From positions 43,275,083-43,339,082 of the forward strand of contig CM070874.1 of NCBI GenBank assembly GCA_036365515.1: 64,000 nt of DNA, given 5' to 3'. Made by a program: the position numbers and the translations under genes. This document shows, in pieces, positions 42,389 through 51,232 of this stretch; the first letter of the stretch is position 1; every line of letters starts with the position of its first letter. The DNA is from Torymus aiolomorphi. Lineage: Eukaryota; Arthropoda; Insecta; Hymenoptera; Torymidae. The notes below the pieces were generated by a model. It had not been told where the DNA came from, did no database searches, and worked only from the letters and a program-made list of their open reading frames with translations.

Positions 42389-43093
42389 ATGGATGTTAAA
42401 GAAAACCAAATTAAATTACCAGTTATCAATTTTGATAGTTTAACCGAACCAAATAAAATATCTTATAAACGTCACGGTGATTTATTTCCAAACAGTATTC
42501 GTGCTGTATTTTGTGGACCATCAAATTGTGGTAAAACAAATGCTCTACTTTCTTTACTTATACACCCAAATGGTCTAAAGTTTGAAAATATCTATATCTA
42601 TTCAAAGTCTTTAAATCAATCAAAATACCGGTTCCTTGAAAAGCTTATTGAACCTATTGAAGGAATCAAATATTTATCTTTCAGCGAACATGATCTAGTT
42701 GTTTCACCTGACGAAGCTCAAAATAATTCTATTTTCATATTTGATGATATAGCATGTGAAAAACAAGATAATGTTAAATCATTCTATTGTATGGGTAGAC
42801 ATAAAAATGTTGATTGCTTTTATTTATGTCAATCGTATGCACAAGTTCCTAAACATTTAGTACGTGATAATGTTAATCTTTTAGTTATATTTCGACAAGA
42901 TGATATGAATTTAAAACATATTTACAACGATCACGTAAATACAGATATGACGTACAAAAGATTTAAAGATATTTGCTCATCTTGTTGGGAGACTAATCAT
43001 AGTTTTCTTGTTATCAATAAAGATAATGTTGTAAATAATGGTCGATACCGAAAAGGATTTGATCAATTTGTCATAAATATACAATCAAGCTAA
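42389..43093 (+). CDS. Packaging ATPase (FtsK/HerA superfamily)
   Basis: 234 aa, start MDVKENQIKLP. Walker A GPSNCGKT at residues 43-50, Walker B SIFIFDDI at about 113-120, then GRHKNVDCFYLCQSYAQVPKH, the polar segment typical of poxvirus A32-like and Polinton ATPases. It ends in a conserved GRYRKGFDQFV. It pumps the genome into the capsid. Full length and without lesions. Confidence 0.92.
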   Translation: MDVKENQIKLPVINFDSLTEPNKISYKRHGDLFPNSIRAVFCGPSNCGKTNALLSLLIHPNGLKFENIYIYSKSLNQSKYRFLEKLIEPIEGIKYLSFSEHDLVVSPDEAQNNSIFIFDDIACEKQDNVKSFYCMGRHKNVDCFYLCQSYAQVPKHLVRDNVNLLVIFRQDDMNLKHIYNDHVNTDMTYKRFKDICSSCWETNHSFLVINKDNVVNNGRYRKGFDQFVINIQSS

Positions 43094-43131
43094 AAATAGA
43101 TCATTTATTTACGAAGTGTTGAATCGTTAAC

Positions 43132-43533
43132 ATGTCTGACTTTAATAATTAAATATCCATTCTACGTGAAGTGGAGAAAGCTCGGAACGCAATAAAACGT
43201 AAATATGATTCAATAAAATCATATAAAATAGACAGTGAAAAAGCTTTTAATGAATCATACAAGCCAATTATAGAACCTTTAAATAAATTAGTTGAGAATG
43301 AAAACGTGAAAAATAAGGAGAAAAATAAGGTGAAGAAAAAAGATAAAGTTGATAGAATTAAGAAAGAAGAAAAGGAAGAACAAAGATTCTATGAAAATCA
43401 CGATCAAAACCATGAGGATGAAAATACTGCAAGTTCTTTTGAGACAGCTGATTTAGATAGTGAAGAAGATCAGAATGATGTAACAATTAAAAAGAAAGAT
43501 GAAGTAACAGAATATATTGTATTTATTAAATAA
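43132..43533 (+). pseudogene. Charged coiled-coil protein, stop at codon 7
   Basis: The ATG at 43132 (MSDFNN) is followed by an in-frame TAA at 43150. The same frame then stays open through ILREVEKARNAIKRKYDS to 43533. The Lys/Glu-rich middle (ENVKNKEKNKVKKKDK) and acidic tail predict a coiled or disordered protein. Translation could begin only at a non-ATG codon, so it is called a pseudogene. It lies 4 genes before integrase on the plus strand, next to the fibre-like gene. Unknown function. Confidence 0.6.
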
Positions 43534-43540
43534 AGGAAAA

Positions 43541-44065
43541 ATGAGTTCATTAGATACAGTTTATGGTGTACGTAAAATGCATGACGATACCTACAAAATT
43601 GGTGACACACGTATATACTTTGAAGATAATAATATTACTATAGGCGATAAAAAATATGAACAAAATCCAGGACTCATTGAATTATTGTTTATGAAACAAC
43701 CCAATGATAAAGTTATTACTGTTAAAGACCTAAAAAACTATGAAGAGATTTTAAATAACACTAATGCATGTAAAAAATATTATAAACCAAATGAATCTTT
43801 TCGTCAACAGTCGTCTAAAAAATATAATGACTATATTTCAAAACTCATATTAAACCCTAACTTAAAGACAGGTGAAGGTTTACTACAGTCTTATAAAATA
43901 GCTCGTAAATATACGAATACTGATTATATATACTGGGATGATCCAAATGAACTTGTAGAACGTCTTAGACTTCTGATAGCTGAAGTTTCAGCTGGTAATA
44001 AAAATCACGTAAATGAAATTCAATCTATTATTGAAGAACTTCGGGAAGCAAAAATTATATATTAA
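43541..44065 (+). CDS. Conserved Maverick protein (DUF8207-like pattern)
   Basis: 174 aa from the ATG at 43541, chosen because it follows the previous stop and starts MSSLDTVYGVRK. Pattern: GVRK-x-H-D...YKIG, then NPGLIELLFMKQP, LKNYEEILNNTNA and a C-terminal helical region (DDPNELVERLRLLIAE). It resembles proteins labelled DUF8207 in insect Mavericks as I remember them. Function unknown. Soluble, no membrane span. 36 nt separate it from the next gene, so it is part of the plus-strand cluster. Confidence 0.65.
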   Translation: MSSLDTVYGVRKMHDDTYKIGDTRIYFEDNNITIGDKKYEQNPGLIELLFMKQPNDKVITVKDLKNYEEILNNTNACKKYYKPNESFRQQSSKKYNDYISKLILNPNLKTGEGLLQSYKIARKYTNTDYIYWDDPNELVERLRLLIAEVSAGNKNHVNEIQSIIEELREAKIIY

Positions 44066-44100
44066 AAGAGTGTCCCACAAAATTTTATTTCAGTGTAAAT

Positions 44101-44439
44101 ATGAGTGTGGATCTGTTCGGACGTCATTTAGGACGAATAGAAGCTAGTCGCGGACCTCAAGGAATTGGATACAAATTTACTGTTGATGGACAGTATGATA
44201 TAGAAAATAAAAGATTATGTAATGTCGCAGCTCCTAACGATAAGAATGATGCTGTAAATTTGATTACTCTCGAACGTATTGTACAAGCTGAAGTACAAAA
44301 AGTGTATCAGTCAACAGCACACTTAAGAACTGAGCTTAAAAATTTAGATGATATTGTTGACATCCATAGAGATGAAATAGATGATAAATTGAGAAAATTG
44401 GAATTTGAAATAGCAACCATACGTAAAAGTAACTCATAA
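44101..44439 (+). CDS. Fibre- or shaft-like trimeric coiled-coil protein (putative)
   Basis: 112 aa, MSVDLFGRHLGRI..., then FTVDGQYDIENKRLCNVAAPND-type text and a C-terminal heptad helix (LRTELKNLDDIVDIHRDEIDDKLRKLEFE). The 'D-G-x-x-D...N-K-x-L-x-N-V-x-x-P-x-x-x-x-D' text recalls repeats in phage and adenovirus-like fibre bases, with the coiled coil giving oligomerisation. This is inference. Intact, just upstream of integrase. Confidence 0.55.
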   Translation: MSVDLFGRHLGRIEASRGPQGIGYKFTVDGQYDIENKRLCNVAAPNDKNDAVNLITLERIVQAEVQKVYQSTAHLRTELKNLDDIVDIHRDEIDDKLRKLEFEIATIRKSNS

Positions 44440-44442
44440 CCT

Positions 44443-45377
44443 TTGATGATGGAAAATAAAAAAGATATAGTAGAAGAATTACACAAACCTGCTCGTCGTA
44501 ATTACACACATCGAAAATATGATATACGAGATCTAGATGAAACATGGCAAGCTGATCTTGTGGAAATGATACCGTATGCACATAAAAACAAAGGTTACAA
44601 GTATCTTCTTACTGTCATTGATGTGTTTTCTAAGTTTGCTTGGACGGTACCAGTGAAAAGTAAAACTGGAAAAAATGTATCTGAAGCTATGAAATTTATA
44701 TTAAAAAAGGACGAATACCTAAAAATTTACAAACTGATCGAGGAAAAGAATTTTATAATAAAGAATTTGAAAGTTTAATGCTAAAATATAATATAAATCT
44801 ATATTCATCCTATAGCAAACTCAAAGCCTCAATTTGTGAACGTTTTAATCGTACATTAAAAAACAAAATGTGGAAAAACTTTAGTTTACAAGGCAGTTAT
44901 AAATGGATAGATATTTTGCAAGACCTAACTTTACAGTATAATAATACTAAGCACCGAACGATTGGTATGAAGCCCGCAGATGTTAATTCTACAACAGTTA
45001 ATAAAGTTTATAATCGTTTATGCATTCATCAGAAAACCTCTAAACGTCCTTGTAGGCGTGCAAAATTTAAACTTGGTGATAAAGTTCGAATAAGTAAAAA
45101 TAAAACTGTTTTCGAGAAAGGATATACACCAAACTGGTCTACAGAAATTTTTACAATAAATAAAGTATTACCTACATCACCATTTACATATCATTTGAAA
45201 GATTATCAAGATAAACCAATCGCTGGCGGATTCTATGAAGAAGAACTTATGAAGACTAAATATCCTGATATTTACTTAGTAGAAAAAATTATAAAAAAAC
45301 ATGGCGATAAAATTTATGTAAAATGGTTAGGTTTTGATAAGTCTCATAATAGTTGGATAAAAAAAAGTGATTTATGA
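44443..45377 (+). pseudogene. Maverick integrase with chromodomain, frameshifted
   Basis: The rve core starts YDIRDLDETWQADLVEM (first catalytic D, residue 38) and YLLTVIDVFSKFAW. The second aspartate segment (QTDRGKEF) is out of frame near 44730. The second frame (44778-45377) has SICERFNRTLKNKMW (catalytic E), YNNTKHRTIGMKPADV, an SH3-like tail, and a C-terminal chromodomain (KIYVKWLGFDKSHNSWI). It inserts element DNA into chromosomes, making the 6-bp duplication. A single frameshift, at about 44700-44725, breaks it. AATAAA follows at about 45379. Confidence 0.9.
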
Positions 45378-45413
45378 ATAAATAAAATTGTAAATAAGAT
45401 GAACTAATTGTTT

Positions 45414-45620
45414 TTATTTAATACCTATTTCCTTACATTTTTTTACAAGAATTGGATGCAAAATTTCATTAACTTTATCAATTCTTCTCCTAAAACGTTC
45501 TCTGTCACGAGCAATTTGTTCCCATTCTCCACACCGAGCCTTATGATATGCAAACCTCCACGCATGCATTACATGAACAGTTAGCTTTTCATCAAAATGT
45601 ACATTCTTTTTAACACGCAT
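45414..45620 (-). CDS. PPP1R15 (GADD34/CReP)-like PP1-targeting domain
   Basis: 68 aa. An RVxF-type PP1-docking motif, KNVHF (5-9), is followed at the family's spacing by VHVMHAW and then by GEWEQIARDRERFRRRI (31-47). The W-E-x-x-A-R-D-R-x-R-F-x-x-R-I string is the hallmark of the PPP1R15 C-terminus, which recruits PP1 and actin to dephosphorylate eIF2-alpha and restart translation. The close match to the animal form suggests capture from a host. It has no membrane segment or N-terminal extension, so it would be only the catalytic-targeting core. It sits between integrase and PolB, convergent with integrase. The upstream sequence has a splice acceptor, so it may be a 3' exon instead of a separate gene. 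Confidence 0.75.
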   Translation of the reverse strand: MRVKKNVHFDEKLTVHVMHAWRFAYHKARCGEWEQIARDRERFRRRIDKVNEILHPILVKKCKEIGIK

Positions 45621-45627
45621 TGGACAC

Positions 45628-45715
45628 CTAAAATAATAAATTTCTATATTACATATGTAGAATATTTACTATAAATGAATATATAAATTACTATTATACA
45701 AAAAAATATACTCAC
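45628..45715 (-). other. Candidate 88-nt intron joining PolB to the PPP1R15-like frame
   Basis: On the minus strand the polymerase frame reaches AATAA|GTGAGTATA. After 88 nt comes tttattattttAG|GTGTCCAATG. Removing it joins the frames in phase: the split codon becomes AAG and reads on as CPMRVKKN. Unspliced, the polymerase ends two bases past the junction, at a TGA overlapping the donor. Splicing is predicted, not shown. Confidence 0.5.
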
Positions 45716-48700
45716 TTATTATTTATTTTATAATGACCCCATGCTAAAGTATCTATATTATTGTCTTGAACATATCTTTTATCATCATATGGACTTAAGG
45801 CAATCTTTAACTGCTTTATAGTTTCTACATTATGGAATCGGGATCTTATGGAATACTGTTGTCGTTTTTTAATAGATAAATTTTGCAAACAATCTACAAA
45901 ATCATCAAACTTTATAGTTTTTTTAACAACTGAAACCTTAATACCTTTTATTTTTTTCATATGATCTTGACCATAAACGCGAGTACTGTACATTTTACTT
46001 CTTAAGCCAACGAATTCTGTAAGAATCTGACCATTACACTCATCTTTCATAAGACCAACAATTTTTTTATTTGCATGAGGCATATTAAAGATGTTTTCAC
46101 TGGGATAGTCTGAAGTATCAAACTTTGAGAGATTATTTTTCATATCAGCATAAAAATCATCACATTCAACAGCATAAATCAAGCTGTCTGTGTCTGTATA
46201 AAGAAGCTTACAATTTTCTTTATACATTTTTTTCATATAACTATAATGAAAATCATAAATCAGAGTTTTAGAAATGTCTAAAACTGAAAGTCCAACGTAA
46301 ATTGGTTTATCTAACAAAACTTCAACTTTTTTAAGCTGGATAGCTACTAAATTTTCATCAAAAATACTAATACTATGAAAAAGGGGACTTGATATTTGTG
46401 CTTCTACGCCATACCTTCCAGCCCATTTAGTTGATAGCTTGACATCAACACGTTTTCTTACATTCTCCATAGTTTTACCATATACAGCATTATTCATCAA
46501 TTTGAAAAAGTTTTTTTCAAAATCAGTTCTTGCTAACGCCCTCATATTACTATTTAAATTGATGTAAGACTTAAGCCATGGAGATTGTTTAAATTTCAAT
46601 ACTTTATGAATTTTAACAAGCTGAAGTCCATTTTTGACAGCTTGTTTAAGTGATCGATAGTGTATAACATAATTTTTTTTATACGAAAGTGTAGCCAAAA
46701 GTTTTTCCTGTTTTGATCCCGGTGGTTTTGCTTGCTCAGGACAAAAAGGTAAGTCGTTATGAATGTCATATATTTCTGAAGGATATTCTAAATCTACTTC
46801 TAAAATGTACCCGTAAGGTGCATCATCATCTATGAAAAAATCTAAATTTTCACAGTCGTCTATCCACTCAAAGGAATCATAAGGGAGACATTGAGTCATT
46901 GCCCAACCATATAAATTATTAGCATCTAAATATATTAGATATGTATTTTCTTTATTTTTATCATAATTTTCAGTCATATATTTATGATTTGCAGCTGCGT
47001 AGCGATGAGAGCACTGACTTAATCCACCTCTTATACCTCTTCCTATGAATAAAATCATATCTATATCAGTTAATAATTTTAATTGTATGCCAGTATACTT
47101 TAGCATTGCATCCCATGCAAATCCTGGAGTAGTATAATAATGAGCTGGATCTAAACCATATACGTTTATACTTTGATCACGAAAATTTTCAAAAACATCA
47201 GCTAATAATAAAACATCTGTCTTCATATAAAGATCTGAATATTCTCCAAGGGTATGAATACTAAAGGTATTCCATACTTTTTGTGCATGTTCATAATCTT
47301 CATCAGATATGGTTGAACCATTTAGCACACTGAAAAATTTTGTTTTTTCAGGTAACTCAGTTTCATCCAACTTTTCCCACGAATCCAGGTACTCGTAAGG
47401 CAGAACGCCTTTCTTCGTTAAAAGACTGATTTTTTCTTTTTCTAAAGATGAAAACTCCTTTGAAACAATTTTATATTCACTTAAATATGAAGCTAATTTT
47501 TCTAAAGAAGATGGCATAAATCTAAATGAATCTACAAAGCGAAATTTAATATCACTTTTCTCAACATGTTTTGTAAAAGAAATATACTTCTCCTTAGTCA
47601 ATGGAAGTAAATCAACATCACCTTTCATATAATTCGATATATCATTAATTATAAAGTGAGCATCATAACCACTTAAGTTATGAAATATCACAGGAATCGT
47701 TCTTGAATCTTGATAATTCAAATTACAGTTAGCATGAGCAGGACCGCGATATTTTCCTGAGAGATGACAATGATCTCTTACCTTATCACTGTTTTCTAAT
47801 AATTTGTTACAAATGTGACAAATTTTTGAATTGAAATAATTAATCATTTCTATCGGTGTTAAAATTGGCATAGATCGTGGGTTTGTATATAAATTAGTAA
47901 TACGGTCATGTATTACCTTCAATTCACTAGCAAACCACATAGCAGGTTTAACCCCACGATAAAATCTATATTCAGATAAAGAGTCATCAAAACTGCACTT
48001 CAAATAATATCCTATACTAAACATTTCATGTTTTTGAAACGATAAAGTATTAGCCAAACCTTCATCTTCCTGGTTTTCTAGTACAGGCTTTAACAGACAT
48101 TCACAATCTGCATATATTGTGAATGGTAATCTTTCTTTATAATTAAAATTTTTAAAATAGATGATATCTTTACCTTTTATAGGAAGTTTCACCTTGCAAT
48201 CATTAATATTCTTACATATTCTTTCATGCTCTTTTAAATTATTTTCATTAAAGAAAAAATTTAAACATCTATCACATATATATCGCTTCTTTTTTCTATG
48301 TGATAAACTTCCTCCTACTAGACGTGATAAATTTTTTATATATATGTAATGTGATTTCAGCTGTCCCTTAATTATTTTTTCTAATAAAAGAAGATTTACA
48401 TGATTTTCTTTTGTTTCATGTGTCAAATAAAAGGGAATCACATTTTTCTCATGCAATCCGAAGACATTAACCGATATTAAAGGGTTTTGTTTTTCAAACT
48501 TGAAAATTTTTTTTATCGTAACAGGGAATTCTATACCTGTCATATTTAAATTATATTCATACTGAAGATAATTGCTAACCCTGTTAGGATGATTTTTACG
48601 GTTTACTGGATACAAAGCAGATAATATTGCCCATTTAAAGCATTGATTATCTTTGTTTTGAATATTAATGCAGGCATTTTTTTTATCTAAAAATGGTGGT

Positions 48701-49443
48701 AAAGGTAAATATGAATTACCACTGCGCAATGGATTGAACTTATTCATATTAATTTGAATATTAATAATAGAATTTAAAGTCCATCCAGAATCTTTTTCTT
48801 GAAATTCTTCTACCTCAGCCAAAAGTTTATTTAAAACATGATTATCAAACCATTCACTTAAAGATGTACCTAAAACCACTTCAGCGTTTGGCGTATTGAA
48901 ATGTTTCGTTTCAATACTTTCCTGTGAATCTTCATTTACATCAGAAGAAAGTTTCTTGAATGAACAAGATAGTACAGTGTTAATTTTCATGGCACATCGA
49001 ATATCTTTCAAAATTTTCTTCACTTGTTGGCAGAACAATACTGAGGCGTCCTTTAAAAAGGTTGATATATCTATATGTACAAGATTTGCAATTATACTAG
49101 TTCTCACCCTTTTATTAAAAGCACTTTCAATATCAATCCAACGAACTCGATGCTCGATTTCATCCGTTTTTAAATCTGGTACTATTCCATAACCAGTTTT
49201 TCCTATAGCATCAAGCTTTGCTTTGATACTCTCAATCCTTGCTATGGCGTATAAAATAGATTGTTTTTGAGCTGTTGTCAGCGTTCTTTTTCTCAATAAT
49301 TCCCGAAGACTATCTAATGATAAAACACATTGTTCTACCCATTGTTCAATAACTTCGGAATCCATAGATTTATATATTAAAATATTTTCCACCTCTTCAA
49401 AAATTTTCACATGTTCCTGACAAAGATCTTTAACTTCATCCAT
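45712..49443 (-). CDS. Protein-primed family B DNA polymerase (PolB)
   Basis: 1243 aa, the largest intact gene. N-terminal helical region, then NKDNQCFKWAILSALYP (about 265-280), a C2H2-like finger ICDRC...HERIC (about 388-409), exonuclease motif I TIYADCEC (about 440), an HNH-like Cys/His cluster ICHIC...DHCHLSGKYRG (about 540-570), NLSGYDAHF, polymerase motif A region LDANNLYGWAM (about 841), motif B KLMNNAVYGKTMEN and motif C YTDTDSLIY (about 1082). It replicates the element with a protein primer. All catalytic acids are present. It reads toward integrase. Confidence 0.96.
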   Translation of the reverse strand: MDEVKDLCQEHVKIFEEVENILIYKSMDSEVIEQWVEQCVLSLDSLRELLRKRTLTTAQKQSILYAIARIESIKAKLDAIGKTGYGIVPDLKTDEIEHRVRWIDIESAFNKRVRTSIIANLVHIDISTFLKDASVLFCQQVKKILKDIRCAMKINTVLSCSFKKLSSDVNEDSQESIETKHFNTPNAEVVLGTSLSEWFDNHVLNKLLAEVEEFQEKDSGWTLNSIINIQINMNKFNPLRSGNSYLPLPPFLDKKNACINIQNKDNQCFKWAILSALYPVNRKNHPNRVSNYLQYEYNLNMTGIEFPVTIKKIFKFEKQNPLISVNVFGLHEKNVIPFYLTHETKENHVNLLLLEKIIKGQLKSHYIYIKNLSRLVGGSLSHRKKKRYICDRCLNFFFNENNLKEHERICKNINDCKVKLPIKGKDIIYFKNFNYKERLPFTIYADCECLLKPVLENQEDEGLANTLSFQKHEMFSIGYYLKCSFDDSLSEYRFYRGVKPAMWFASELKVIHDRITNLYTNPRSMPILTPIEMINYFNSKICHICNKLLENSDKVRDHCHLSGKYRGPAHANCNLNYQDSRTIPVIFHNLSGYDAHFIINDISNYMKGDVDLLPLTKEKYISFTKHVEKSDIKFRFVDSFRFMPSSLEKLASYLSEYKIVSKEFSSLEKEKISLLTKKGVLPYEYLDSWEKLDETELPEKTKFFSVLNGSTISDEDYEHAQKVWNTFSIHTLGEYSDLYMKTDVLLLADVFENFRDQSINVYGLDPAHYYTTPGFAWDAMLKYTGIQLKLLTDIDMILFIGRGIRGGLSQCSHRYAAANHKYMTENYDKNKENTYLIYLDANNLYGWAMTQCLPYDSFEWIDDCENLDFFIDDDAPYGYILEVDLEYPSEIYDIHNDLPFCPEQAKPPGSKQEKLLATLSYKKNYVIHYRSLKQAVKNGLQLVKIHKVLKFKQSPWLKSYINLNSNMRALARTDFEKNFFKLMNNAVYGKTMENVRKRVDVKLSTKWAGRYGVEAQISSPLFHSISIFDENLVAIQLKKVEVLLDKPIYVGLSVLDISKTLIYDFHYSYMKKMYKENCKLLYTDTDSLIYAVECDDFYADMKNNLSKFDTSDYPSENIFNMPHANKKIVGLMKDECNGQILTEFVGLRSKMYSTRVYGQDHMKKIKGIKVSVVKKTIKFDDFVDCLQNLSIKKRQQYSIRSRFHNVETIKQLKIALSPYDDKRYVQDNNIDTLAWGHYKINNK

Positions 49444-50092
49444 TTTTTCAAATTAAAAAAGACTTTTTTTCGTAAGTGTATTCTGAAAATTAAAAAATTA
49501 TGTTATCATTTTAAATAATTATTGATAAAAAAAAAAAAGGTGAAGAGAAATTAAAATAATCAATGATTTTGTATAATATTAGATCAGCATTTGATAATAT
49601 AGAAACAGTTTAGTTGTATTAGGCAGTTATAATTAGATAGTATTTTATAAGATTTAACTTACATTATAATAAAATTAAAGATTAAATGATTGGTATAAAG
49701 CCTTATGCAATACTTTTAAAATCTTAGCAGACGACGTGGCAGTGGGCCACAAGTGAGGGACGCGTGAGTGAGAGGTACATAGTGAGAATGTAGAGTGGGA
49801 GGGGGAGGGGGATACTATCTACTCGAAGAGTTCATATATGCCCCGTAGGGTATAAGAAATGATGCGTGGTAATTATTTTATTAAATATATTTTATTAAAT
49901 ATATTGAGAGAAGAGGCGTAATTGAATGCCTGAAACGTTGACAAGGTAGATCATTGAAATCATACAAAATTAATTAATAGTTTTAATACAATAATGATTA
50001 TGCCAAATATAGTGTAAATATTATAAAAATTATTTATATACTATAAATAGTGAAATACTATAAAAAAATTATACATAAAATACTATATAAAC
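49444..50092. other. Spacer with a decayed integrase fragment
   Basis: 49605-49715 on the plus strand resembles integrase DNA at 44880-44990 ('ggcagttataa', 'agatagtattttataagattt', 'attggtataaagcc') but has lost the frame. The rest is AT-rich, with a purine-rich GC block at about 49730-49850. No gene. Confidence 0.5.
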
Positions 50093-51232
50093 TTAATTAA
50101 ACTTAACTAACTCGCGAATTTCATTTTTTAATGTTCGCTTATCCGTTTTTCTCTTTTTTTTAGGGAGAATTTCATTTTTTAATGTTTGCCTATCCGTTTT
50201 AGGTTCTTCTATATTTAAAATTTTTTTCATTTCTGCACGAACTTGATAGTCTTTGGTAGGATTATGCGCAGGATTCGGAATTGTTATTAGCTTCGCGGGC
50301 GGTGGAGAATTCAATAAATTTAAATCGAATGATTGTGGACTGTATGGCTCTAACGGTGGCGTTGACCAGCTACCAAATTCAAACGTAAACGATTCTGGCG
50401 TATAGCTCTCCCTTAGCGGAGAAGGTGGTAAAGGTATTTCTTCTATGATATTGAATGACTCCGAGGGTTGATCTATTGGTGAAATTACTTCGGGTAGAGG
50501 TCTAACTATTGGAAGAAGTTTTTAAATATATTGGATGTTTTTTTCTTGCTCCTGGTTTTGGACTAGAAAAACATTTTCACTACTTTCCACATGGTTTTGT
50601 GATGAATTGAGCTGAAAATAAATATATATTTATAATAAAATATATAGCATATGTATCATAAAAAAATACTATATTGCTTACCACTTCATTTCTGCGTATA
50701 CTATACACTACAGGTGATTGCGGTGATTCTTCCTACAAATAAGCATACTTTTTTAATATAATTTAATTAGAAAAATTATGCATTACTTTATAAAAGATAA
50801 AATATTACATTATAATAAAACACTGTTATGGTATCTATCAAATCATAAAATTTTTTCAAATACGATAAAATCTATGACTATAATTTTTAGGTAGTTTTGA
50901 AAAAATAAATAAAAAAATTATAAATTTACGTTAAAATGATAGAGAAAATTGCAATATTTTCATAAAAGCTACAATTTCGCAATTCGCTAAAATAATAATA
51001 ATTTATTTTGAAACTAATAATAGTTTTTAAACTTACCTGATAGTCCTCACATTCATTCAAAACTTCATAACATAGCGTTGGTAGATTTCTTACAATTCTC
51101 GGGTCCTTTCTATGATCTTCTGCAAATGGACATATTTCAGGAAGATCTATAGTTTTTTCCTTTAACTTTTCCCACTCACATTTATGTTGTACACTATTTA
51201 CAATGATTCTTCTGATTTCGTCACATAGATCT
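50093..51232 (-). pseudogene. Probable spliced gene with nuclear-localisation motif
   Basis: Three putative exons. Exon A is 51232-51037 (..CEWEKLKEKT..ICPFAEDHRKDPR..), with donor GTAAGT. Exon B is 50732-50682 (ESPQSPVVYSIRRNEV), acceptor TTTGTAG and donor GTAAGC. Exon C is 50611-50093, acceptor TTTTCAG. Phases agree. Exon C is Pro/Ser-rich and acidic, then basic, with ILPKKKRKTDK (an SV40-type nuclear motif) between two similar RTLKNEI segments. A homopolymer slip in an A7 run at about 50533-50539 breaks exon C. An earlier exon is likely because exon A starts out of phase. No known family was recognised. A nuclear regulatory role is inference. Confidence 0.45.
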
